DNA from: Absidia repens
Taxonomy: Eukaryota; Mucoromycota; Mucoromycetes; Mucorales; Cunninghamellaceae
Direction of reading: 5' to 3'
Length of the DNA stretch: 64,000 nt
NCBI GenBank assembly: GCA_002105175.1
Contig: MCGE01000012.1
Coordinates: 620,001 to 684,000 of the forward strand
In this document: positions 12,294 through 25,715 of the stretch, piece after piece
How the letters are laid out: every line of letters begins with the position of its first letter
Numbering within the stretch: position 1 is the first letter of the stretch
Translations under genes and position numbers: made by a program
The notes under the pieces: generated by a model
The model's database searches: none
What the model was told of the DNA's origin: nothing
Seen by the model: only the letters and a program-made list of their open reading frames with translations

Positions 12294-12884
12294 AGTGTGG
12301 CAAGCCAATACAAGTAGAGGAGAAGTCTTGAATGCGCAATTAGAATCCCGTAAATTTGTTGTTGTAACACGACTATATATAAAATAAAAAAGGTACAAAA
12401 AAGTACCACGTTGGTTAGAATGAGCTTTTTTGTAAATAGAAAAAAAAAATTGGTCGAGTTGCGCCTCCCTTGATTTTTTTTCTTAACTTACATCGACGAA
12501 GGTGGGGGAATAGTTCACTTTATATTAAAGCAATGACCCTCTTCAACGCTTGTCGAATTGTTTGTCCTATATGTCAAGAATACACAGCTCCAACTAGATC
12601 AACCTGTGATAATAAAGGAATCTATCTGAAGATCAAATAAACGAGAGAGAAAAGTAATAATTGTTGATGGAGTAAGAATGTTGTGAAGAGAAGAAAGAAT
12701 GGGTGGGAGAAAAAAGAGACGAAATGAAAAAACATGAGAAAAGGCCAAGCAAAAGAACTCGGACTTTTAAAAATCCACCGCACACACACCAGAAAAATCA
12801 GTATAAGCCACTTTCGAAAAGCGAAAACTGTGTTTCTCTTTTTTTTCTTTGTATTTTTTCTTTCTTTCAACTTTTATCTTCAAA
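12294..12884. promoter_or_regulatory. Divergent promoter region of copper-fist and RPS29 genes
   Basis: 591 bp between oppositely oriented ATGs. A CT-rich tract (12840-12880) directly precedes the S29 ATG, as is common for highly expressed ribosomal protein genes in fungi. No further gene seen. Confidence 0.5.
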
Positions 12885-13249
12885 ATGGCCCACGCTAACG
12901 TATGGAACTCTCGTCCTAAGACCTACGGTAAAGGCTCTCGACAATGGTAAGTAAATCAACATTTAGATATATTATCGAAGGTACTTATGTGCATTCATGT
13001 TGTATAGTCGTGTCTGCGCTCATCAAGCTGGTTTGATTCGCAAGTACAACCTCAACATTTGCCGTCAATGTTTCCGTGAATATGCCAATGACATTGGTTT
13101 CCACAAGGTAATAAATACGTATAAATATGTATAATTATTTCTCAAAGGAGGGTTATATATATATATATATATATATTATTTTATTATATTACTCTTGACT
13201 TAACCTTTTTTTTTATTATTATTATTATTATCTGCAACAGTATCGTTAA
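12885..13249 (+). CDS. RPS29: 40S ribosomal protein S29 (uS14)
   Basis: Exons 12885-12946, 13008-13107, 13241-13249; 56 residues, the same length as yeast Rps29. It begins MAHANVW, contains a zinc ribbon from two CxxC pairs (CRVC and CRQC) around [24 protein letters not shown], and ends HKYR. It sits in the 40S head near the mRNA channel. The last coding exon is only nine bases (Tyr-Arg-stop), read after a 133-nt intron containing a TA repeat. Confidence 0.97.
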
Positions 13250-13535
13250 AGGTGTCTCATTCGAAACCCCCTTCCAAACTTGGAATTTTTGACTCTCTCA
13301 CTCACCGCCCCGTAGTTATTATTATTAGTATTTACTTTTATTCTAGTCATTATATCTAGGGTTTCTGTCAACCCCCACCTATCCCACCTTTATCATCTTT
13401 TTTGCCCAAAATAAAAAGAAACTCATTCTGAAACCCATATTCTACTCTGACCCCCTCTTCCGTGCTTTAGATAAAAAGATTTTACCCATCATCAATTTAC
13501 TGTTTTATCTTCTTCATTTGATTATTTTAGATAAT

Positions 13536-14608
13536 ATGGGATTCACTACTTTTAAGCTAACAAATCCTATTGTACTTACTGTGTCTATTTTGGCTGCCGT
13601 AAGTGAGTATATACACATCCACTGACAAAATGATTGACTTTATTTATCTAGATTGGATGGTTTATCCTCTTTGTGGGCGGTTGTGTTGCTGCTTTCCATG
13701 GAATTACTTGGTGGATTATCCTTTATAATCTTTTTGTGGTGGTTCTTGTTTTTGTTGGTACTGGTTACTCAATGTTATCCAATTACAAACGCATGGTAAT
13801 GAATGGCATGTCACTTTTTAAATCGATTTTTTATATTCATGTCTTTTCTTTGTAGGTGATGATTTTATTGACTATCAGTATTGTGTATTTGACTTACCTC
13901 ATTCCTTTGGTACTTTATGCTGAACCGAATGGATCCAAAGCCTGTGCTGGTGGTGCCATCATCTTGATTATTTGCGAGGTAATTAATTATCTGGCTACCC
14001 CAGCCCCAATTTTCTTAAGCATACATAAGCACACAACATCGTCAATCTTAACTTTTATTTTATTTCATAGTTTATTTGGATTTTCTTGTTTGGTTCGGAT
14101 GAAGAATCATGGGTAGTCCAAACCACACATCGTTACAATGACGCTGGTCCAGTTATGGCAACTCCTGCTATCATTCAACGTCAACTTAGTCGTGCAAGCT
14201 TTACTCGAGGCGGACGAAACAACGCTAAGGATTCTACTTTACCTCAATTTAATGAAAAGACCCGTACTGACGATGCAAGCATTACTCAAGCTACCGCGTT
14301 ACACAACTGTAAGTCCTGATATAGGTGATGATGATTAGGCATGCCTTTTTTTTTTTTTTTTTTTTCTAACCATTTGGTACTATTTATTTTGTCAATTTAA
14401 TAGATCAAGCAAGTCCTGATGACCCTAATGAATTATCCTTTGAAAAGAATGAATCCTTGGAAATTTTGGATCGCACAGGCAATTGGTGGCAAGCTAGAAA
14501 AGCCGATGGAACCACGGGCATTGTGCCATCAAATTATGTAAGTTACTTGATAATATAAGTTTGATTGACCTAACTGACTTGCTGTTTGTATTATAGTTTG
14601 AATCTTAG
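13536..14608 (+). CDS. SHO1: Sho1-type osmosensor, four membrane segments plus SH3 domain
   Basis: Exons 13536-13598, 13652-13795, 13856-13978, 14071-14308, 14404-14537, 14597-14608; 237 residues. Four hydrophobic segments lie in the first ~120 residues ([62 protein letters not shown]), followed by a ~60-residue linker. The C-terminal SH3 domain has [28 protein letters not shown] and GIVPSNYFES at the end. Sho1 is a plasma-membrane scaffold feeding the HOG and filamentation MAPK modules by binding a Pbs2-type proline motif. It is a little shorter than the yeast protein (367) because of a shorter linker, as in many filamentous fungi. The last coding exon is 12 bases. Confidence 0.95.
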
Positions 14609-15514
14609 ATATAGTATCCACCGCTTTTTTGTTTTACTTTTTCTTACATGTTACATATTATTTACTTTAGCCTTTTATCGTATATTTTTCACAATATTTT
14701 TTATGTTGATATTATCAATAAAACGGTTTATTTAATACAATATTACTATATAGTGCAGGATTTATGATGTTGGATATTTGATTGATAGGGATATGGGTGG
14801 AAATTGTAAAGGGGTGTGTGTAGGTGTGATGATAAAGTGAATCATTCATTGCATTATATTGTTATTAAAATAGTTTACTAATATTGTAATGTACATAACT
14901 ACATTCTACAGCTTTTCGTGGGGAGGTATGAATCGATAGGGATTTGCAAAAGATGACATATTCCTTTTGTGCAAGTCCTTTTTATTTTAGTCAATAAAGT
15001 ATTGGCGGTTTTGGAAGGCAGAGAAATGATTATACAAAAAATGGTTTTTATTTGAAGAAAGAAAAGAAAAGGTTGGGGATCGAAGAAGCTATTACGAAGG
15101 ATGTGGGATGGTTCTAAAACTAAGAGAAAAGATGTGTGTTGGCGTCATAGATAATCTACAAATACTAACTATAAACAAAAGCACCGAATGCAGAGAGCGA
15201 ACGACATATTGAACCCTTCCATGGCTGTGTCACGAAAACGCTACATCATATATGTAAAGATTATGGCACACCACAATAGAGCCAATTGGCGACCAAAGTA
15301 TTGTCATGCATAACTGAGTCTACCACAACCATCAACATCCAAAACCCATGTGTCAAATACCAGCCAAGTTTTGTGTCACCTATCAATATGGCAGCTAAAA
15401 AATAACCGTTGTGTCACTTTTGGTACGGTTTCCCTATTTTACTTGAGCAAGAGTTGTTGATATCAGCTATGGTGAAGGAATATTTCAGTCAGTTTGATGA
15501 GAGATCCATACTTC

Positions 15515-15548
<34 letters not shown>

Positions 15549-16144
15549 AGACCAAGCTAAAATATATAGCCTAACAAGAAACCAACAGGTTCAAAAAAAA
15601 ACAGATGGTTTCAGTTGTGATAAGATTGTTCACGTCTGCTGATATGTTTCATATTACCTGGTGTCGCGTTGACGATGATATCAGGGGTGGAAGATGGCGA
15701 CCTGAAGTTGATGCAAAGAATAGACTTTCAAGCAGAGGGGAGCACTAATGACTTTGTCGCGTACCTTTCCAGTCAATGTAATACATGAGGGAGATCGTGC
15801 CTAGTGATTTCAATCAAAACAAAAAAAAGGCATTCCTGAATCAACTCTCTTTTCTTTGTATGCTTGTATTCATGTGTGTGCGTGTGTGTGTGTGTGTGTG
15901 TGTTTGCTCGTTACTTACAAGTGTATTAAAAAGCTGTTGGCCAAAAAAACTGAAGTTGAAGGAATACAAAAAATTAGAAAGTGAGGGTCTTTTTCAATTT
16001 CCGTCCCCACTCAAGTCAGTCACGCCGCTTTCCACTTCGACCACAAAATTTCTCGACCTGTTTTCACTCTTTTTTTTTTTCACCTTTCACCTTTAGCTTC
16101 TTTTCTTTTATTCCTCACCTTCTTTATTACTATACTTTACAGAA
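14609..16144. other. Intergenic between SHO1 and NDUFS5
   Basis: No gene seen. AATAAA at 14716-14721; oligo-A run 15519-15545; a TG dinucleotide microsatellite at about 15872-15903; a pyrimidine-rich leader (16065-16120) before the NDUFS5 ATG. Confidence 0.45.
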
Positions 16145-16733
16145 ATGGCTTCTGGTTTTGGTTATGATGGTGGTAAGCTTAAAAAATATACTATATATAT
16201 ATGTATATATATATATAGATATATTCAAACTGATATCCCTTTGCTTGCGGTCATATTTTTTATTTCCTTTTTTCTTTAACCATTACTTCTTGTCAATCTT
16301 CTTTTCATAGGTCGTGGGCGATGCTTCCAATTTTGGCAAGAATTCAATAAATGCTACGCTTCTGCTGACGTCCCTCAACAATGTCTCGCGCAACGTGACG
16401 ATTACCTTGAATGTCTTCACCATACCAAGGAGGTACGATTATGATATGGCAGCTTTTTGTATGCGTGTATGCATGTATGCGTGTGCGTGAAGGGTCATCT
16501 TCTTCCCCCCAAAAAAAAACGAGTACCACTAACCGTTCCACCGTGTATCATTTTGTATTCTATAGTTTGCTCGCGTCACACGTATCAAAACCGAAGAATT
16601 GAAACAGGCCCACAAAATGCAACAAGCAGCTGAACAAGCTAAAAAGGATGCCAAAACTTCTGCCGAAAGCAATTTGCCTCGTTTGAATATCATTGACGAA
16701 CCTCAACAAGAACCTGCCCAAACCAAAGCATAG
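16145..16733 (+). CDS. NDUFS5: NADH dehydrogenase iron-sulfur protein 5 (complex I 15-kDa CHCH subunit)
   Basis: Exons 16145-16172, 16311-16432, 16566-16733; 105 residues. The domain is a twin CX9C: CFQFWQEFNKC and CLAQRDDYLEC, the CHCH signature of NDUFS5, followed by LHHTKEFARV and a charged, glutamine-rich C-terminal helix. The protein is an accessory subunit on the intermembrane-space face of complex I and is imported and oxidised through the Mia40 route, so no cleavable presequence is expected and none is seen. Its presence indicates a fungus with a canonical complex I. Confidence 0.9.
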
Positions 16734-17390
16734 ATTAGATGAAATAGTATTATCACCCTTCCCTCCCTTCCCTCCCTTCCGCACCTCCAGCTCCAGTCAC
16801 TTATCATACTAGTCGCACTCACACTTACACATACACTTATACACACACTTACACACACACTTACACGCACACACCGCATACTGGTCCCCGGTGCTATATA
16901 GACTTCTTCCTCTTATTATTCTTACATTATATAATATATAATAAAATCAATGTCATACCAAATATATTTTTTGAATCATGGTTTATTGTGTGTTTTGGAA
17001 TTAAAAAATTTTGACACCGAAGATTAATGGTGGTGGTGATGGGAACAGAGATATGTTGATGATGGTGATTTATTGTGGTTATATAACAGCGCTTGTTTGA
17101 CAATGTGAAAAATAGGGTGTTGGAATGGGAAATTGAGTTGCAGTGATCATGTAGGTGTCGTGACGCAGTCAGATCGTTCAATGGAGATGGTATCTATTTG
17201 GAAGAGGAAGTAGTAAAAAGAACGAAATGTATATACAATAAACCAAATAGACATGTGTACAATAGAATAAACACTGGATAAAAGCAATAAAAATAAAAAC
17301 TTTATTTGATAAACAAAATATGTATATATACAATGAATTCCCTATTCTAATTTCTAAACTACTAGTCCCACAAACAAATTCATGCATTTA
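16734..17390. other. Convergent 3' region
   Basis: 3' flank of NDUFS5 with a CCCTCCCTT repeat and an imperfect (ACACTT/ACAC)n microsatellite (16810-16880), then AT-rich sequence into the 3' end of the giant minus-strand gene. No gene seen. Confidence 0.45.
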
Positions 17391-20300
17391 TCATTCACGG
17401 ACAGATTCCCCAGCTGACGCAGATGATAGTGTTGATTTCGTATCCACAGGTAAAAGTTCATCGAGCACCTTCAAAGCTAAAATCCATTCACCACTGGCTT
17501 TTCGGAGAGCATCACCGTAGGACCACGTTCGTATGTCGATCCGTTTACTCGTCCCATGAGTTGAGGATCGGATACCCATGAATGCTTGAATATTTTCAAT
17601 GGAGCTGTTGCGTGATTCTGACATTTGATAATGGGTTGAGAGTACATATTGCTGTGAGGTAGGTCGACTTGAGTTTTGCAGCATGGTATCATCATGTCCG
17701 CTTCTGTCCATACGTGGCGCTGATCCTAATGATGGGTTTTGAACTCGACTAAACCCATTATCATCAACAGGGGAAAGTGGTGCAAAGGGTATCGGTTCTG
17801 ATGAGTTTCCGAGTTGTTCGTGTTGATCATGATGTGATGCTGGTGATGTTGGCGAGCTAGCATTCTCCGTATGTGCTAGGCCTTTCATAGAATTCGTATG
17901 TTGCTGTCGCCTTTGCCTTCGAGATAATGTGTCACAACCCCAACTTTTCCACCGGTGACCAACTTCTGGAGGTGGTATATGAGATGGACTGCTATACCGT
18001 GGTGAATGTGATGACCGCGGGAACTGTGGAGATTGAGGAGATTGGGATAATGGAGGAGAATGTGATGACGTAAATGAGTGTGGTGAGTGTGGTGAGTTTG
18101 GAGAGTTTGGTGAGTTCGGCGAGTATGGCGAATGTGGTGGATTTTGTGAGTGTGGAGAGTTTGATGAGTTTGGTGAGTATGGTGAGTACGGTGAGTGTGG
18201 CGAGTAAGAGGTTCGTAACCCCGGCGACGTTGGATATATTGATGCTGTTGAGAAGCTAATTCCAGTTACTTTCTCTTCTACATGGGCACCCAATAAAAGT
18301 ACCAGAGGTGTCTTGTAATACATAATGAATTCAAGAAGATTCCAACCAGCAAAATCAAACAATAGGTTGACTGACGAGATAGGAGCGGAGGACAGCGTCC
18401 CTGGCGAGTGAGTATGAGTAGCGGAGTTTCTAGTCCCGGTGTCACTAAGCATAGGAGAAGCAGGGCCCATCAAAGGAGTAGAAAGGCCAGATCTTGATTT
18501 CTTTTGTTGAGTAATGTTGCTACAATCACCCAATACCAAAAAGTCTTTAATCAAATATGCCAGCCGAGACCAGATGCCTTTTAATTTGTCGAATGACTTG
18601 CCACCACGAACCAGAATAATTTTCAAAGCAATCAATCCAAATGCAAAAAGAAGAGCCGCCGTGGAAGATGTGCGTAATTTTTTGTTGTGAGTATCGGAAG
18701 TCCCGTCAGAGTTCATGTCTGCTTCATGTTCCATTGCTTCAGTTGATAGGTTGATTCCACTACTTCCTTCTTCCGCTAAGACATAACTGCCTGTCATATT
18801 GTGAATGTTGCCAGAAAAAGCAGAGAGAGAGGGGCCACTTGGTGAGGATCGATATTTCAAGATCGATTCATGATTGCATGCTTTCACCACATAGGCCAAC
18901 AATCGTACCCATTGGTCAGTTGGGTCACGCCTGAATCTTGAATCCACTAGTATGGAGTGTTTACCTTGCTGGCCAAATTCGAGGCATATGGGAATGATAA
19001 CCTTACCCATGACAGATACAGTTGGAATGAGTTTTTCAATTTCACACAATACGTCAAGTGGAGAGTTTTCAAGCATCATCACCAGTAGACCCACTAGAGA
19101 TTGGCAAAATTTGTCATAAACCATTTTGTCTTGGGCTAAGGCACTGGCACCACCGTTCACAATCGACAACCCATGCGTCACATAACGTTCCTTGATCAAA
19201 GAAGCGATGTCATTCATTTGGAACGATTTTCCTTGCCCCTTTTGTAGCACCAAAGTCAGACCTTGATATATTCCAGATGGATCAATTGTTTTCGAGAAGT
19301 TTTTCCACTGAGAGAGAATCTGCTGCAAGATTTTTTTCAATGCCTTTGTATAATTCCGCATGCCTACCATGGATTGAATGGCATCCTCCAAATAATCTCT
19401 GACCCAAATAGTGGTACGAGTTTTTCCCCGTGTGCCATGATCACGTAAAAGAAATCGAATGATTTGTCCCATTTTTTCATGATCCGTTTCAGAGAGTGTG
19501 CCTTGCAATTTGAAGTATAGCCGAACCAACTTGACGAACTCCATTTTGATACTGACACGGTCATTTTGCTGCCAGTATTTTCCATATGCGTGTTGCTGAT
19601 GTTGTTGCTGATGTGTATTGGTTCCATTGTCAACGCCTTGATCGGGCAGTAGATGCTGGTGTTGTGATGCATTTCCGTTATCTCCTGAAATTTTGTTTTC
19701 CGTATCTGTCGCCGTTCCAGACCCGAAAAGTGGAGCCGCATTTTTGCTGAATTTCGCAAACACATCCACCAAGGCTGACATACCTTCACCGATGAGAGAG
19801 TTCAGTCCATTCACCCTGAAGAAAAGAGGAAGCAGGTGCCGGTAGATTTTTACAAACTGTTCAGCCCGTAAAGATCCTGGATCGTATGCAATAATTGTCA
19901 AAAATAGCTTGATGAAATCGGATATATGGAATGGCCTATTCATATAATTGTTGACAACCAGTGGAGCAATAGGGGCAGTGACACTTCTTGCTAATGGTTT
20001 CAGAATAGAAGTAGACAGAGGCATCGTCATAGGATTGCTGACCACATCGATTCGTTCTTGAATACTACGTTCATGATCATCCAATTCAACTTGCAACTGT
20101 AAACCAAGTACATCAGAGGTGGCGCCAAGACGAGGAGGGTTATCCATTGCAGTCATCAGTGAGAATAAATTGCTAATCATCCAGGATCCTAAGTGAGTCG
20201 ATTGGGTGTATGCCTTCAATATCAATGGTGCCAAAATTCCAAGCATTTGAAAAACAAATGATTCTTCGTGCACAGCGTAAAATCGACACCAGGCAAACGT

Positions 20301-23300
20301 GATGGCTGACCGGATATGAGAATGATTTTCAGCTTGACAATACACCTTGAAGAGCACCGACAAAAAAGCACCATAGCCATGGTTGGAGGAGAAGAGTCGT
20401 TTGAATCGAGTCACCATCCGTGTATAAAGAATCAATGCTTGTCCAATTAGGCCATAATCGCTGCTATGTTTTGTGATGATATCGTTCACACCAGCAAGAA
20501 TTCGTTCCAGTTCCTTGCGATCGTTGTAGTTTTTGTTGAGCCCATTGAGTAGAGTGTCGACAAAGCGTAACCAAACACGTGCCCGCAACAATGATAGTAA
20601 ACATGTGTCTTCTTGTTCTTGACTTGGCCGTGGTTGAACACCAATATCATCAGTTGCTTCCTCCATAGTGCAATCCAATTCAGCCGACAGTTCATTTTCA
20701 CCGCGTCGCCAATATCGAATATCCGGGAAGACAGATCCATTTGAAAAATGTGCGTCGTTACCGTCATCATAACCCGTAATGTTGCTGCCCGTTGACATAG
20801 GTATTGGTTCGTAATCTTGCATTGTCTTTTTGATAGCATAAACTTCCCGTGGGTAGCGAATCAAGAAGTTTGTCAAAAATTGAATGTGACTGATCCGCAG
20901 CATTGCCACCCCAAATGTATCATCCGGAATATCCAATATAGTGAATGAGGTTTGTGGATCCATCAAACGGCGAGGAAACATGGAAATAGGTTGTTCATGT
21001 GTAAACCAAAAGCGGCCTGTGCTTGAGAGTAAAGTTTCAATCTTATTCTTGCGCAAATCCCGAGTAGAGAGCTCGTTGGTGGATAAAACCAGTTGGGTGA
21101 TGATAGGGTGAATGAGGGACATCAGCATAAATCCATGTTTTGTTGTTTCCCGAGTAAGCCATTTGAGCATGCCAGCAAGATAGTTGAATAAGATATGAGT
21201 AAACGCAGGTGGTAGTTTCGCTTGCATATTGACTAGGTATGATATTCGAATCAGAGCATCCCGCTGTAGTACCAAATCATCCTTCCCAAGATCGCCTAAA
21301 AGTCCACGCAAAAACAAGTCAGGATCGTCCCGCAAATAGCCTTCCAAAAGTTCCCGTATAGCACTATGTACACCACCATAATCATCACTAAGGGAGTCTA
21401 TCATGCTGAGGAATGACGCATTAGCTGTTGATACCACGGTTGCCCGTTTGCGGCGAGTGATGATTTTATTGATTGCCGCCGATTTCGCTTCTTCACCACC
21501 TTGAGTTCCAGAATCCGCATCCTCCATCCGATCATATTCTTCATCGAGATACAAAGATGGCAATAAAGTCAATGGTGTCAAAACTTTCTTGAGTGCTTCA
21601 TATTCTTCGCCTTTGTCTTCGTCATCCCACCCCAATTCTTGAATTTGTCGTTTCAGTTCGATAGGGAAGTTGCTTGCATTTTTCAATTTCGCCATCCATC
21701 TAGGTTCATCCATCGTAAATCTGTTGCTTCCCAAATCAGTCGGTACAAAGGGAGTTGCAAAAGCGCCACCGTCACCGCGGAATGGTTTTCGTTTTGATGA
21801 GATCAGAATATAATCTTGCGCTAAGATGTTGAACCGATAAGCCGACATAGAGGCGTTCTTCAAAATGACTTGCAGGCGCTGCCGAGGATCACCGCTATTA
21901 ATATAATAAATAGAAGTTAGCTTCTGTTATAGTAAATTTGTTGGAATATGTTATTCATTTGTTTACCTGTAGAAATCATGCGATGTTGTCTGTATCACTG
22001 TTTTTGGAATTTTTTCACTGCATTGCATCAATAAAAAGGCGGCTGGCACAAATACGTGAGGACGTCCGGCGTTCATGAATCGTTCCCATAGAGGTCGGGC
22101 AAGCTTGGTGAACTCTTGCGGAGACATTGTTGTAAATACAGCTACCAGTAAAGAGAAGACAGCAGCAAAAGGGTCATGATGGATTTTAGACAATTCTTCC
22201 AGTCGTCCCTTCGATAATTCAGTCGCAGGTGCCATATTCTTGTGATATTCGCTTTTCACCAAAGCTGGTGGTGAGATTTCTAAACTTGAAGAAGCCTGTC
22301 GATTGATTGGATACATCATGGATATCACAAGTTGTCGTTTAGGACGTAAGGCCAAAGGATCATTCAAAACTGAAGCATGCACATCCTCCACTGCCGAGTT
22401 GTTTTGCGGGTATACAGTCATAGGTCGTTCACCACCATATTCAATGTGTTCGCTTGATTCGAATTCCAATTGTCCCAGAGTTGTCGTGTACACCAATGCC
22501 ATTCTTTCAAACATCACTGTGATATCGGTAAGCATACTGAGATGAATCACAGGCTGAGCTTCATTTCCTTGTTTCATTGTCTTGGGTGATCCATTGGTAT
22601 CGTTGCGATCGCCAGGTGATGACTGTTGTTGAAAGTATTCCGCAGTTCCGACATGTTGAGTAGCCCAATCAATTGCACGAGTAAGCCAACCAGGACGATG
22701 AGTCGTGTTACAAAAGAACCGCATATCCAGAAGTAGATTACAGAGGATCACACGCAGAGGCATCGGTATCATCATCAATTTTTCCTTTGCTGTCATAAAT
22801 ACCGAGAATCGTCGTTCCAAATCAATCAAAAACTTTTTCGCGATTTCATCTTCTTCCATATTGCGTGTTTGATACTGTTGTAGATGCCGAAGTTCCCGTA
22901 CAGCCCATAAGAATTCAGCAGCCACCACACATTGTCCCAAAGTTGTTGTTCCCCACTTGATTTCATTCGGATCTTCATACATAAATTCGTCGCCCCAAAA
23001 ACCACCAGGGTCGTTATTGGCTTGTTTTTTCCGTCCGACATCACTAAGAAGTAGCACATTGATCATTTCCGCATCCCGCATCCATAGCTGAACACCTGAC
23101 ATGTACCGACGAAGACAAGATAACAAAGTCAATGAAATCACCACTTTATCATGATCATCCGAGGCTACGCATGACACAATAGGTTTGTAAAAGATGGGTC
23201 GGTATTTTTGAGAGAGCATGAGGAGCAGTTGACACAAAGAGGGAAATGGTGCAGGATAGGTTGAGGTTAGTCGACTAAACAGAGTTGGCAATGTTTTCTT

Positions 23301-25715
23301 GACAATTTCTTCACTGATGGCAGAGTCATCCAAGTAGAGTGCTAGGTTTCCATATACAGTGACAGCACGTTCACCAGCAGAATCTTCCAGGACAGCTTGA
23401 GTGATAGATAGAATGTTTCCGCTGCATCCAGACTTCCAAAGTTTCACAAAATAATCCTTTATAGAATTGAGAATAGGTTGCAATCGCTGTTGTCCTTCCA
23501 AGTCAATTTCAGAGAAGTCAGAGATATTGTCGTTTGTTGAATATAGAGGTGATCGCATACCGCCTTGCATGTCTTCGTATGATGGCTGTGGTGTAATATT
23601 TGGCGAACGTTGCTTTGTTGAGAGTTTTGACGAGTCCTTGAGATGGGTTATTGACATAATCGCCATTGATGCTTGTGTTATGTTTGAGGCCACTGCCCTT
23701 GCATACGATCGCTTGCCATGTCGGGAAGATATTCAGCAAGTTTTGAATGAGGCAGTTTTTCTTGCAAAAAGTTCCACAATTGGTGCACCGTCGATGTTGG
23801 TTGTAAAAGATCCACAACAAAGCCGTTCAAAAATTTTTCAATCGCTATATGATAAAGTAAGAATATCGAAGAGGTAGTTAGTATATAGATGCTCTTAATA
23901 GGGTTTTGATGCACTTACCAGCCTCGGCAAGGACAAATAAAACTTGAAGAAAGGCAGTGTGGGTTGTCGCAGTAGGTTCAAGCCAATACCTCTAAAAGTA
24001 AGAAGGAATTATCAGAAATCACGTATACTGCAAACATATATATATATATTGCATCTTACCTTCAACAACGTTTGTAAAATGAGCTTCTCCCTTGCATTTT
24101 CAAAAGATAGATTTTGGGGTACAATGGATTCACCTTTGTATGGATCTATTTGGCCATATCGCCCGACCATGAGAGTTTTACAAAGACCTTCCACAACACA
24201 TAATTGAGCTATCGCAACTGGAAGATTTGATTCGTTTCCTGAGCTTATTGAATACCGGTCCCACTGCTTTCCAAGAATAGGTATAAGGTTTCCATTTGAT
24301 AATCGGTCCAATAAGTCGATGATATCGTCATAAACAGGATCAGAGTCATTTTGTGTTGGTGCCACCTTTGATTGAGATATCTGTAGTAGGTGATGAGCCA
24401 AGGCGTCAGTGAGAGTATATACAAGTGAGTGGAACGCTGAAGGTGAGGACGGTAAGTTGTTTGATTTTCCGGTAGATGTTGCAACCAAAAGCTTCAATAT
24501 TGAAACGATCCGTAGCTAAAGGTGGATAAGGAATTATATGAGTTTCTAATAAATTCAAATAGATGGTGTGCTAAAAATACAAAAAAGTATATTACCTTGA
24601 GTTCTTGATGATCGACAGCCAAAAGTCTACTACAGAATAGGAGCAATTCAAAGTTTTCCTAAATCCAAAATAAAAATAGTATAAACAAATATCAAGATCA
24701 AACCATCTTTCATTATGAACATATGTATACTTACCGAGACATCAAAATATTTGAAACGATCTCGGATATAATCAAAAATATCAAGAGCATCATTGCACTC
24801 GTTGGCTAATAATCATAACATATCAATAAATTAGGTTAGTCTTTCAACTATTGTATCATCTCTCCGCCCCCTTTTGATCCATGTCCAGCAAACACACTTC
24901 TTTTTTTCTTTATTCTGTTTACCTTGAATAGTTGCTACATGAAAAGGTATCTTTAAAACCGCCAGAATTTCGTTCAGTAGTGGAAGGCGATTGGATAGTT
25001 TATGGTTTTGCATTGTTTCCAAGAGAGAAGCCATGATATTTTGTATTTGGTGGAGGTTCTGAGTAACTTGAGGGCTGCTGGTATTCATTAATGGTTCGGG
25101 AGAGTCATCGGAGGTGGACGCACTTGAGAAGCTTGCATGACGATTCCAAGTGTTCAACCCAAGCAGCACTTTCTGCAAATCACGTTCCAGTCGGTAGATG
25201 TCTTGCTGCACGGACGTCGTTGTTGCATAGATACCACCAGCACCACCGGTTTCCCCGTGGAAGTGCCGACCAAAATGACGCCCATAGTTGTTCATTCCAG
25301 CTGCCTGGGCTGCAGAGATAGTTGTCGTCATAAAATTGTTCTGTGCACGTTGATGATGGTCGGTAGTAGGAGTATTCGACTGATGAGACTTTGTAAAGGG
25401 GCTAAACAGGGCATTACGATGGAGTGGCTTCGGTCCTGCGCTGAGTGGTGTAGTTGTCCGAGATGAGATTGGTGATCCATTGTTGTTTATATTGGGTGTA
25501 CTAGATTGCAATGGCTTTGAGTTGGTCGATACAAGATTTTCAGAAGTACCAGCCTTGACAGCATCACGTATACGATCCCAGCGTTTATTCGTTGTATGAT
25601 TCCCAGATGAAGAAGCATCACCGTTTTCCAGATCACGATTTTGATACAAAATTGGAGGTATATGTTGTTGAGGTTGTCCATTCCCATTAACAGCGTCACC
25701 TGGATCACCAGACAT
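17391..25715 (-). CDS. Giant helical-repeat protein, possibly UNC80-like; one apparent -1 frameshift
   Basis: Exons 24923-25715, 24735-24805, 24596-24658, 24060-24515, 23919-23991, 21967-23844, 17391-21894, coding about 2,612 residues if one base is added near 23696. The start is ATG 25715 (MSGDPGDAV). The N-terminus is low-complexity, then alpha-helical ARM/HEAT-like sequence continues for some 2,000 residues (for example FNYLAGMLKWL, FLIRYPREVYAIKKTM, YRHLLPLFFRVNGLNSL), with a Ser-Pro-rich tract near the C-terminus (18066-18210) and an acidic end. No catalytic motif or membrane segment is evident. Size, all-helical build and these segments make me suspect the UNC80 family, large partners of NALCN-type channels; fungi have the related Cch1 channel. 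That name is from memory of family architecture and is weak. The intron at 23845-23918 has a perfect TACTAAC branch site. Confidence 0.55.
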
